NCBI RefSeq assembly: GCF_012489685.1
Contig: NC_080045.1
Location: forward strand, 9,821,648-9,885,647
DNA length: 64,000 nucleotides
Direction: 5' to 3'
From: Lotus japonicus
Taxonomy: Eukaryota > Streptophyta > Magnoliopsida > Fabales > Fabaceae
Both the position numbers and the translations under genes were made by a program. This document shows, one piece after another, positions 55,086 to 64,000 of this stretch. The first letter of the stretch is position 1; every line of letters begins with the position of its first letter. Below the pieces are notes generated by a model, which saw only the letters and a list, made by a program, of their open reading frames with translations, searched no databases and was not told the origin of the DNA.

Positions 55086-57458
55086 TTAGCCAAAGCGTGT
55101 CAGCAGCTGATCGATTTTCTGAGCAAGAGTCATGAACTGCTGGTTGATGTGGTCACGGTGGTCTTCAAAGTCTTCTCTGGTGACAAATTGAGTCGCCAAG
55201 ACTTGAGCACTTGAGCTTCCAGCTTCAGTCTTGAAATCAGCTTGAAGCCCCTCAGATTCATCTTCATCAGCAGAACTGTTCAGTTGTGACTCTGTATCTT
55301 CTGCTTCTTCAAGCATCTTCTCCTTTCCTTTGTCAGCGTTGGCTTTCTTAGGATGAGAAACAACTTCAGGAATGTGAGTGGGTAGGAGTACAAACACCCA
55401 AGTTCCAAATTTCAGTGAGAGCGCGGAGGTCCGATTCATGAGAGAATATGGCAGAGTACCAACATATCCCTCAGAGACACTCAATTTCCAGAACTCTGGA
55501 TCAGGAACTTTGCAAGCTTGAAGTTGGAACAAGTAGTTGTCACCCTCTTGACGTTTCCACGTGGCGGTGAGCTGATTGCTTGAAGACTTGTCAATCTTTC
55601 TTGCCAGAAGGTTCAGGTAGCTTTTGAACGATCCCTTGGTAGTCCTCAAGGTGCGTTTGCGTTGGATAGCAGAGGACACTAGCGTCTGAAGGCGCCTTTT
55701 TCTTGCTTGAGAAAAATAGAGAACAGTACCGGATCTGCTTGCCTTCTTAGTGCTTGCTTCCGTGAACGGTTTGAGAGTAGAAGTCATATGCTCATCAACA
55801 ATCAATGACTTAGGCAAAGATTGGGCAAGTTGGAATGCAGAGGCATTCTCTTGTGCAACGACAGTTTGGTCAGTGATGAAAGCAGTGTTCATGGTAGAGT
55901 TTGGTTGAGATGTGAGTGGTTCATGTGTTGTTTCAGTCAAGGGTTCATTGAGGTTTGTGTTTGGTGGGAGTTTTGGCAATGGTTCAGTGTGGTGTTGTGA
56001 ATGTGTTGGAGAGGAGTGTGGTGTTTGAGTATTATCAACTAACAGTGAATCCAGAAATTCTTTGTTGGACATTTCAGAAGGAATTTCTTGATAGGGTAAG
56101 AGAGAGTTTGCTAACCTTGTGTGAAGGGCAATGTCCTCATCAAAGAAGGGCTCCTCAGGTTCAGCAGAGAGAATCTTCCTTTTCTGATATGCAGGTTGTG
56201 GTTCAACAGTAACTTGAGGTTCTTCAAATTGCTTCCTCAATCTCTTTAGCTTTTTGGGTTCAGCCTTCTTGACAGGCGGAGAACCTTTTCCGGATCTGGT
56301 TCTTGAAGCGATGGGGTTGGATTGAGACTGCAATGGTGCACCACTCTTCACAATCTTGATTCGAACAGACTGTTCTTCCTCGTCCTCAGGGAACGGTGCG
56401 ATGCGGAGAGATGCAGGAACAGTTCTCTTGGACGGTTCCTTCTTTGACACATCGGACAGTTCTGTCAGATTTTTCTTCCTTGTCTGGACAGTCTGTACAG
56501 CAGATACCTTTTCTTTTCCTTTGGTGGTTTTCCTTGTTCTGGGCAAGAATTCTTCAGGAACTTCAGAGGCATCAAAGGGAATGTGCATCTTGCTCACATC
56601 TCCCAGTCTGATTGGTGAAGGAAAGATCACATCTTCATTCAAGCGATCCTCTGATTCCAGAAACTCTTTGATAATACCTTTCTTTTCGAAAATAACAGTC
56701 AGCAGCGAGCCAAAAGGAAGGTATCCTTGGCTTTTCTCCAGATAGTTGATCAAGTAGTTCCACATCAAGTGGGCAGGGTTAATTTTCACTCTTTTCAGGA
56801 TCTTGTACAGTGCGTACCTTGCATGAGCATTTACATAATTTCTTGCACCATCCTTTGGTAGGATAACCTTGCTAATCACAACATTGTTGAACTTTACATC
56901 ATCAATGAGATTGCCTACCTCCACAGTCAGTGGTTCCTCTTGATTCTTCCAAATGCACTTCCAGTCATCAACTTTTGCAAACCAATTTGGGGAATATTTT
57001 TCACCAACTTCCAACTTCACATTCAGTGCTTCAGCCATGTCGTTGAGAGTCACTGAGATGATCTTGTCATTTACTTTGGAATTAATGACTTGTCTGTGAT
57101 TTATCACAACGGCACAGTCATAAAATTCCTTTACCAAAGGCACATACACCTCACGCTGAGCCATGGTGTACACCGTCTCCCAGTCCTGATGAAGTAAGTC
57201 TGCAAGCCCAGCCATCTTCACGAAGGCAAACACCTTCAGATCAAAGTACCTTGGGGACACAAGAGAGTTGTCACCCAGTTTCTCAGTTTTCACGGCTCCA
57301 ACCTCCTTGAGTTGAACAGAGCGTTGGCGGTTGATCCTCTCTGATCTCCTCTGGATGATCTCCATTTCTTCAGCAGAGTAAGGTGTTTTACCACCTTTCT
57401 TGGATTGGGCCTTAGATTTGGAAGGGGCTTTGGAAGAGGTAGCAAGAACTCCGGCCAT
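55086..57458 (-). CDS. E3 third ORF, 790 aa, plant-transposon-associated protein
   Basis: Long intact frame downstream of pol in the same orientation. The Ser/Lys-rich N-terminus is followed by a folded region (about residues 60-290) with FDLKVFAFVKMAGLADLL, VYVPLVKEFYDCAVVINH, ISVTLNDMAEALNVKL, YALYKILKRVKINPAHLMWN and SQGYLPFGSLLTVIFEKKG, in the style of the putative plant transposon domain common in legume and grass repeats. A long disordered Pro/Ser/Thr/Lys-rich middle comes next, with basic clusters, and the end is a predicted coiled coil (REDFEDHRDHINQQFMTLAQ). SIRE-type elements have an ORF at this place that was called env-like, but no signal peptide or transmembrane helix is seen here. 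Role unknown; a splice or subgenomic RNA would be needed to express it. Confidence 0.75.
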   Translation of the reverse strand: MAGVLATSSKAPSKSKAQSKKGGKTPYSAEEMEIIQRRSERINRQRSVQLKEVGAVKTEKLGDNSLVSPRYFDLKVFAFVKMAGLADLLHQDWETVYTMAQREVYVPLVKEFYDCAVVINHRQVINSKVNDKIISVTLNDMAEALNVKLEVGEKYSPNWFAKVDDWKCIWKNQEEPLTVEVGNLIDDVKFNNVVISKVILPKDGARNYVNAHARYALYKILKRVKINPAHLMWNYLINYLEKSQGYLPFGSLLTVIFEKKGIIKEFLESEDRLNEDVIFPSPIRLGDVSKMHIPFDASEVPEEFLPRTRKTTKGKEKVSAVQTVQTRKKNLTELSDVSKKEPSKRTVPASLRIAPFPEDEEEQSVRIKIVKSGAPLQSQSNPIASRTRSGKGSPPVKKAEPKKLKRLRKQFEEPQVTVEPQPAYQKRKILSAEPEEPFFDEDIALHTRLANSLLPYQEIPSEMSNKEFLDSLLVDNTQTPHSSPTHSQHHTEPLPKLPPNTNLNEPLTETTHEPLTSQPNSTMNTAFITDQTVVAQENASAFQLAQSLPKSLIVDEHMTSTLKPFTEASTKKASRSGTVLYFSQARKRRLQTLVSSAIQRKRTLRTTKGSFKSYLNLLARKIDKSSSNQLTATWKRQEGDNYLFQLQACKVPDPEFWKLSVSEGYVGTLPYSLMNRTSALSLKFGTWVFVLLPTHIPEVVSHPKKANADKGKEKMLEEAEDTESQLNSSADEDESEGLQADFKTEAGSSSAQVLATQFVTREDFEDHRDHINQQFMTLAQKIDQLLTRFG

Positions 57459-57950
57459 TTGGGAATGAGAGGAAGTTTTAGAGAAGGCTTAGGGTTTCTT
57501 TACTTGGAAGAGAGAGAGAGTAAGTGTCAAATGAAGTGAGGTGAAAGAGAAAGAAGGAAATATTTTGGATATATTTGATTTGGAATAAGGAATAGCAGTT
57601 TTGGATGGTGTGCAGATGGCGGTTTTCTTTTCATGAGAGAGAAACTATTAAACAATTGAGCAGTTGAGACCACGCGCGTTAAAAGTAAGAGAGATAACTG
57701 CTTCGCATTTAATGTGATGAGACCTTTCAAAGTTCACTGTTGTAGCACGTGCAAGAGTAATGATGCATTGAACTAAACAATGTCTTTGCCAGCTGTTAAC
57801 CAAACGATATAGATTTCCTGAGAGCAACTTCATTGAACAGAGAGTTGTTGAACGATTTGATCTACTGGTTGAACAGTGAGGAGACAGAACAGTGCGGATG
57901 TTCTTCGAAGAACGAAACCTGCAAAATAGAAACCTTTGTTTCCATACCTT
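57459..57950 (-). other. E3 spacer between pol and the third ORF
   Basis: About 490 bases with no ORF in sense; TC-rich leader before ATG 57458. Confidence 0.5.
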
Positions 57951-60900
57951 TTATTGAGCAGAGTGCATATTTATCCTTGTTCTTAGATCTGAGAATCTGC
58001 CCTCCAAAAGAGGTTTCGTGAGTATGTCAGCAAGTTGATCTTCTGTGTGTATATGAGATATATCAATGTTTCCCTTTGCCACAAGGTCTCTAATGAAATG
58101 ATGTTTGATCTCAATGTGCTTTGTTCTTGAATGCTGAACTGGATTCTTGGCAATATTGATAGCACTTGTGTTATCACATAAAAGAGGTATCTTGTTTTCA
58201 TGAATGTTGTAATCCTCAAGTTGATGCTTTATCCACAGGAGTTGTGTACAACAAGAACTTGCTGCCACATATTCAGCTTCAGCAGTGGATAAGGAAATAG
58301 TGCTTTGACGTTTACTTGTCCAGGATACTAAACAGTTTCCCAGAAAGTGACATCCTCCACTAGTGCTTTTCCGTTCAACTCGATCACCAGCATAATCCGC
58401 ATCACAAAATCCTTTCATCCTGAAATCTTCACCTTTCTCATATAATAGACCAAGATTAGCAGTACCAATTAAATATCTAAAGATTCGCTTAACAGCACTA
58501 AGATGAGATTGCTGTGGGTTTACCTGAAACCTTGCACATAGACAAACACTAAACATTATGTCTGGTCTGCTGGACGTTAAATAAAGAAGTGAACCAATCA
58601 TCCCTCTGTACGATGTTGGGTCAACTGGTGAGCTTTCATCACTTTTGTCCAGAACAGTGTTGGGATACATAGGAGTACTCATCTCATTTGACTTGTGCAT
58701 GTTGTATTTCTTGAGCATATCCTTTATGTACTTGGACTGATGTATGAAGATCTTGTCTTTCTCTTGCTTGATTTGAAGTCCCAGAAAGAATTTCAGTTCT
58801 CCCATCATACTCATTTCAAATTCACTTTGCATGAGAGTGGAAAATTCTTTACACAGTTTATCGCTAGTTGCACCGAAGATGATATCATCAACATACAATT
58901 GTACAAGGATGTAGTCGTCCTTCAATTGCTTCCTGAAGAGGGTGTTGTCAATCTTTCCTCTTGAAAAACCATTCTTCATGAGAAAGTTGCTTAGACGATC
59001 ATACCAAGCCCTTGGGGCTTGTTTTAAACCGTACAGAGCTTTCTTCAACCTGTACACGTAGTCTGGAGTGGATGGTTCTTCAAAGCCTTGAGGTTGCTTC
59101 ACATAGACTTCCTCTTCAATTACTCCGTTCAGAAAGGCGCTTTTGACATCCATTTGATATAGCTTGATGGAATGTTGACATGCAAAAGCTAGGAGTATCC
59201 TTATTGCTTCAATTCTTGCAACTGGTGCGAACGTTTCAGTGTAGTCAATTCCTTCTTGTTGGTTGTAACCTTGTGCTACTAGTCTCGCTTTGTTTCTAGT
59301 GACTTTCCCATTTTCATCCATCTTGTTTCTGAAGACCCATTTAGTACCAATGATAGATTTTCCAGTTGGTCTTGGAACTAGGGTCCATACTTGACTTCTT
59401 TCAAATTGATTTAGTTCTTCTTGCATAGCCAGAATCCATCCTTCATCTTGTAGAGCCTCTTCAACGTTCTTTGGTTCAATCTCTGAGATGAATGCGCTGT
59501 TTGATTCTTCTCTGAACGCTGATCTGGTCTTTACTCTTTCTGATACACTTCCAATGATTTGCTCTGGTGGATGATCACTTCTGTACTTCCACTCCTTTGG
59601 AAGTGAGATTCCGCTTGAAGTCATGACTTGGTCAGACTGTTCAGGAATAGTACCAAGAGGTGACGGAGATTGATCTTCATGAACTGATTCTGATGGTTGA
59701 GCTCTTGTTGTGTCGTCATCTGCTTCATCATGATCTGATAGGTCTAGATTGAGAAAATCTCTTTCTAAACGATCAACGGCCTTGATTGAACTATCATCGA
59801 ACTTGACATTGATAGATTCTTCAACAACTTTTGTTCTTGAGTTGTAAACTCTATAGGCTTTGGAGTGAGAAGAATATCCAAGGAGAATTCCTTGATCAGA
59901 CTTATTGTCAAATTTTCCGATGTTGTCCTTGGTGTTGAGAATGTAACACTTGCATCCAAATGGATGAAAGTACGATACAGTTGGCTTTCTATCTTTCCAT
60001 AGTTCATATGGAGTCTTTTTCAACATGGGTCGCATAGATATTCTATTCTGAATGTAGCATGCAGTTTCAATAGCTTCAGCCCATAAATACTTTGGTAGGG
60101 AGGTTTCACTGAGCATTGTCCTTGCCATTTCTTGAACTGATCTGTTCTTCCGTTCAGCTACACCGTTTTGCTGTGGTGTCCTTGGAGCTGAGAACTGATG
60201 GCTGATACCTTCTTGTGCACAGAATTTTTCAAAATCTTCATTCACAAACTCTCCTCCTCTGTCACTGCGAATGGCTGTGATGCAGTAGCCCTTTTCATTT
60301 TGAACTCTTTTGCTGAAGATCTTGAATGCTTGGAATGTTTCATCCTTGCTTCTTAGGAAGTAGACCCAATAGAATCTTGTGTAGTCATCGATAATGACAA
60401 AACAAAATCTTTTTCCAGAAACACTAGCTACCCTAGTGGGACCAAACAAATCCATATGTAAGAGGTCCAGAGGTTTGCTAGTACTGACAAAGTTTTTAGC
60501 ACGACAGGAGGTACGATGCTGTTTGCTTTGAGTACATGCAGAACATGTAGCATCAGATTTAATAGATAGTTTTGGCAAACCACGTACTAAGTCATTACTT
60601 ATGATTTTAGTAATGGTCCTTAAGGATGCATGCCCTAGCTTCCTATGCCAAAGCCATGTATTATCCTCTGATGATACTAGACAAGTTACATTTTGATTTG
60701 CTAGGTTTTCCAAGTTCGTCTTATATAGATTCCCTTGTCTCTGAGCTTCAAAGATGATTTTGTCATCGGAATCAGTAACACTACACTTCACTTTATTAAA
60801 GGAAACAGTGAACCCACTATCACATAATTGACTTATGCTAAGTAGATTATGTTTTAACCCTTCAACTAATAAGACATTATTAATTACTGGAAGAGGTTCC

Positions 60901-61090
60901 TTACCAACAGTACCTTCTCCAACAATGAATCCTTTTTGATTTCCACCAAAGGTTACACATCCACCATCAGATCTAACTCGAATCTTGGGGAACATAGACT
61001 TTTCTCCCGTCATATGACGCGAGCATCCACTGTCCAGGTACCATTGTTGGCGTTTCCTTCGTTCTGTTAAGTAAATCTGCAACAGGAATT
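57951..61090 (-). CDS. E3 pol: protease, integrase, reverse transcriptase, RNase H
   Basis: Open from 61090 (first ATG 61082, 1043 codons). Protease WYLDSGCSRHMTGE near residue 15. Pre-integrase HRKLGHASL and CSACTQSKQH. Integrase core from about residue 205 with MDLFGP, IIDDYTRFYW and a downstream PQQNGVAERKNR. RT from about 579 (GTKWVF) with YVDDIIFG at about 730. RNase H with CDADYAGDRVERKS at about 894 and ending INMHSAQ. All catalytic residues that can be read are present. The frame is +1 relative to gag, and the two overlap by about 118 bases, so a frameshift or splicing is needed to make Gag-Pol. Confidence 0.93.
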
Positions 61091-62250
61091 ATTGATTTCT
61101 TAGGTACCCAGATTTTCTCATCATCTTCATCATCATCTGATCCATCTACTGAAGCCATGAGAGCGAATAGAGATTCTTCATCTTCTTCTTCCTCGTCATC
61201 TTCAGAGTTGTTTTCAGAATCATCCCAGCCAGTTACTAGAGCTTTCTTCTTCTTGTAGAATGGTTTCCTGACAGGCTTTTTAGCTAGTCTAGGACAGTCT
61301 GGTTTGATGTGACCTGGCTTTTTGCATTCGAAACATGTAATGTTGCTTTTGTCTGCAGTTAAGGTGCTTTCACCTTTGTGTAGAAAGGATTTCTTTTTCT
61401 GACTTGATTCTCTTTTGTTGTCCTTCTTCAGGCCTTTTCCTCTTTGTTGTTTGATCCACATCTTTTTGAACTTTCTGTTGAACAGTGCTTGCTCATCATC
61501 GGACAGTTCTTCTGAGGAATCTTCTTCATCAGACATTTCTTTCGTCTGACTGTTTTTGGAGATGTTAGCTTTGAAGGCGATGCTTTTCTGCTTCTTTAGG
61601 CTTTCATCTTGAGAAAGTTCAATCTCATGAACCTTCAGAGATCCCAGGAGATCTTCAAGTTTTAGTGTGCTAAGATCTCTTGCTTCTTGGATAGCAGTAA
61701 CTTTGGGTCTCCATCTTTTAGGAAGGCACCTCAGTATTTTTGTGATTTGATCAATGTGTGCGTATGTGCGATCGAGATTTCGAAGACCATTGATAATGGT
61801 TTGAAATCTTGCGAACATTTCATCAATGGTTTCATTTTCCTTCATTTTGAAGGTTTCATATTCAGCCACTAGTAAACTTACTTTGGCTTGACGTACATTT
61901 GTTGTACCTTCATAGGCAAGCCCTAGAGCTTCCCATACTTCTTTGGCAGTTGCGAGTCCATCAACTTTGTCCAACTGAGCTTTGCTTAAGGCACATAAGA
62001 GAAATAGTTTTGCCTTTGAATTGAGTTGATAGTCTTTGCGTTGAGCTTCTGTCAGCTGATCTTTCTTGATGGGTTCACCAGCGTCATCTTTATGGACGAT
62101 GTTGCCATTTTCAACGATATCCCACAACTTGTAGCTTGAGGATTCTATGAAAAGTTGCATGTGCGTCTTCCAGTAGGGATATTCGGTTCCATCAAAGAAA
62201 GGAGGCTTGTTGGTGGATGAGCCCGTAGCGATAGCTTGATCTTCTGCCAT
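60973..62250 (-). CDS. E3 gag with zinc knuckle
   Basis: 425 codons from ATG 62250. Copia gag core (FFDGTEYPYWKTHMQLFI, LLVAEYETFKMKENETIDEM, ILRCLPKRW), zinc knuckle CFECKKPGHIKPDC at about residues 304-317, then an acidic stretch (DDSENNSEDDEEEEDEE) and the tail that overlaps pol (WVPKKSIIPVADLLNRTKE). Intact. Confidence 0.93.
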   Translation of the reverse strand: MAEDQAIATGSSTNKPPFFDGTEYPYWKTHMQLFIESSSYKLWDIVENGNIVHKDDAGEPIKKDQLTEAQRKDYQLNSKAKLFLLCALSKAQLDKVDGLATAKEVWEALGLAYEGTTNVRQAKVSLLVAEYETFKMKENETIDEMFARFQTIINGLRNLDRTYAHIDQITKILRCLPKRWRPKVTAIQEARDLSTLKLEDLLGSLKVHEIELSQDESLKKQKSIAFKANISKNSQTKEMSDEEDSSEELSDDEQALFNRKFKKMWIKQQRGKGLKKDNKRESSQKKKSFLHKGESTLTADKSNITCFECKKPGHIKPDCPRLAKKPVRKPFYKKKKALVTGWDDSENNSEDDEEEEDEESLFALMASVDGSDDDEDDEKIWVPKKSIIPVADLLNRTKETPTMVPGQWMLASYDGRKVYVPQDSS

Positions 62251-62288
62251 GGATCTTTACTCTACACCTGTTAAGATGTTAGTTCTAG

Positions 62289-62309
62289 AGCCTAAGCTCT
62301 GATGCCAAT
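62289..62309 (-). other. E3 primer-binding site
   Basis: TGGCATCAGAGC on the minus strand, two bases inside the 5' LTR end; one mismatch to the TGGTATCAGAGC of E1, E2 and the TRIM. Confidence 0.75.
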
Positions 62310-63683
62310 TGATATGTAAATAAGTAACACAAGAAAGGGGGGTTTGAATTGTGTTCTTAAAAATTACTTGTTTAAACTTTAGTTTATGAAAAGAAGATAA
62401 GTTCTTAAGAAAATTGTTCTGGTGACTTTTCAAAAACTGTTTAGTGCAGCGGAAGTAAGTAAATAAAGCAGAACGATCAGCACACAGGAATTTATACTGG
62501 TTCACCCTAAACGATTGGGCTACGTCCAGTACTTGGCCACCACCAAGATTTTCACTAGCAAGTATCAAGGACTTCTCCAATACAAGTATTAGACAGGACT
62601 TCTCCAAGTATTATCACGGACTTCTCCAAGTATTGTACAAGACTCCTCCTAGTATTATCACGGACTTCTCCAAGTATTGTACAGGACTCCTCCTACAATC
62701 AACAAGATTGTTTGGCTCTACAGGAAATCTCTTCTCAAAAGAGTTGGTGTAGACAATTTATGGCACTGGAACTCTCAAGTGTTTTGGGTTCTGAAAAGAC
62801 GTTGGAACACACAGGAGTTCAGAATCTAAGAGAGAAGTAAGAGAAGAGGTTTGACTCTTTTAAGGTTTGGTATTCTCTCTTGATTTAGCAGAGGTATGAG
62901 ATCGGATTTGACTCTTAGGAAATCTGCTGTGAGCTTTTAATGCTTTGAAGAATGTTTTGATTAACTGCTCTGAGTTCTTTCTTTTCTTGCAATAAATTTT
63001 TCTCTTCTTGTCTTCAATCTTCAGATATGTCCTTTATATATGATCTTGCTAGTTGTGTAGCCGTTGAGACACAAAATCTGGCCGTTGTTTGTAGCCGTTG
63101 TGAGTGTCATCTAACCATTGATTCAAATCTCCGGTTGGTAGCTTCATTAAATGCATGCTGCTGTTCAAAGCTATCCTTTAGCCAAAAAGGTGTACTTTGT
63201 CAGCTAGTAGGTGGTGATAGCTTTGGGCTACTTTGCAGAAGAGAGACATTTTGGAAAATTGATGTTGACGTGTTGTCCTTTTTCCTCTTCATTGGTCATC
63301 GAGACTTCTCTCTTCAAAGGTAAATCAGTTTGCACGTGACCAGATTAGTTTCCTTCTGACTAAAGCATGGGGCAAATAGTTGAGATACAATTTTGACTTT
63401 CCCGCTCAAAGACTTCTTCTGAAATTCTGAGGTATGACGTGGCATAGAACGATACAAAATAAGTGTCTTCCTAGTTTACTGGACGATGCGATCATATCTT
63501 GCGTAAACTTCTTTTTCCTTATAAGGCTTAGGCATATTCGTTGAAGCATGCGACCTTATAATATATATTTCCTGAAAAATGTCATTAACATCTGGAATTA
63601 GATTTTAGTAGAGAAAAGTATTTATAAAAATTGTTAGGATCAAAATAGGATTGAAACACGTTGTAACACGTTTGAACTTAACA
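62310..63683 (-). repeat. E3 5' LTR (shared with a second, truncated unit to the right)
   Basis: 1374 bp, almost identical to the 3' LTR. To its right, 63684-63802 repeats the E3 internal 3' end (polypurine tract and following sequence) almost exactly, so this LTR also acts as the 3' LTR of another copy. Confidence 0.92.
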
Positions 63684-63802
63684 ATCTCCCCCTTTTTGAT
63701 AATGACAATTTTTATTGAAAAGGATAATGATCAAGAGTAAAAAGAATTTATGCTCCCCCTAAATTGGGTAAGATAAATGTTAAAAACAACTTATTCAAAA
63801 CA
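63684..63802 (-). mobile_element. 3' internal end of a second E3-family unit, truncated
   Basis: Same as 54672-54790, ending abruptly after TTATTCAAAACA where unrelated sequence begins. Confidence 0.8.
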
Positions 63803-64000
63803 ACCTATGTGAATGCATTTCTGAATACGTGCTCTTCATTGTTATCTCTGTAAACCTTCTTTTACCGCTTTCCTTATATTGAAAATCACGAAAATAATTT
63901 ATCAAACATCTTTTTATCTGCTCAAATCAATGTTTAACGGGTGGAACTAATGTTCACACAATCCCTAAGGACGATAAAACCGTATCTGCTTTACTACGAT
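63803..64000. other. Right-end flank, nothing recognised
   Basis: About 200 bases, not matching E3 nor the missing end of the E2 LTR. Confidence 0.4.

Larger units (their letters stand above)
53298..63683 (-). mobile_element. Copia-type LTR retrotransposon E3, young and apparently complete
   Basis: LTRs 62310-63683 (5') and 53298-54671 (3'), both 1374 bp with about five differences seen by eye, TGTTAAG...CATATCA. PBS TGGCATCAGAGC beside the 5' LTR (one mismatch to the initiator-tRNA type). Polypurine tract AAAAAGGGGGAGA beside the 3' LTR. gag, pol and a third ORF are all open. Inserted in the 3' LTR of E2. No right-hand target duplication, because the same internal 3' sequence follows the 5' LTR again (63684-63802). 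Confidence 0.93.

Noticed and set aside
56356..56745. 129-aa ORF on the plus strand within E3
   Set aside because: Shadow of the third ORF of E3.
63926..63950. AACGGGTGGA near the right end as the continuation of the E2 3' LTR
   Set aside because: Only about ten bases match and the following sequence differs from the 5' LTR of E2.

Overview
The window is plant nuclear DNA: AT-rich, with spliced genes whose GT-AG exon phases can be followed by eye and a dense load of transposable elements. A small tandem cluster of AKR4-type aldo-keto reductases (chalcone/codeinone reductase-like) and copia elements with an extra 3' ORF suggest a papilionoid legume; Lotus is a guess, not something the sequence proves.

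1-21,580: three direct copies of an AKR4 gene. Copy A (exons 2-4; exon 1 lies left of the window) looks intact. Copy B has all four exons but two nonsense codons, one split across the exon 1/2 junction, and a 7.2-kb Helitron in intron 3. Copy C has exon 1 and a stub of exon 2 with a stop. The duplicated unit carries older MITEs (hAT-like, TAA-TSD, TA-TSD) and a 5' relic of another AKR exon 1. Unit A alone carries a 2-kb LINE-like insertion with only an RRM/AT-hook ORF1 region. The Helitron holds exon-intron fragments of a ribosomal protein eS25 gene and an RGGA/HABP4-type RNA-binding protein gene.

21,580-27,500: an AT-rich segment with a direct repeat. Copy 1 carries a 214-aa single-exon gene of unknown function; copy 2 has lost the ORF and kept the upstream region. 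Several tRNA-derived SINEs lie here, one with a perfect 10-bp target duplication.

27,540-33,224: an apparently intact 8-exon gene on the minus strand for an SLC35F5-like (EamA/DMT) transporter. A perfect-period 193-bp triplication covers the 3' half of exon 5 and its splice donor.

33,700-64,000: nested retroelements. (i) A 1.1-kb TIR element is split by a deleted copia element E1 (34,538-39,025, TSD GAACG). (ii) A TRIM-like element (39,522-41,036, 141-bp LTRs, TSD GAGGG) carries a 130-aa coiled-coil ORF. (iii) A degraded LTR element (41,293-43,000) contains an eIF5 N-terminal coding fragment. (iv) A second RRM ORF1 fragment follows. (v) Copia element E2 (44,482-53,297) is decayed by stops and is interrupted in its 3' LTR by (vi) copia element E3, which has two 1374-bp near-identical LTRs, intact gag, pol and a 790-aa third ORF, and continues to the right in a shared-LTR tandem arrangement. 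In E1, E2 and E3, gag and pol overlap in the same +1 relation. The only host genes likely to make a normal product are AKR copy A (if exon 1 is good), the 214-aa gene and the SLC35F5-like gene.
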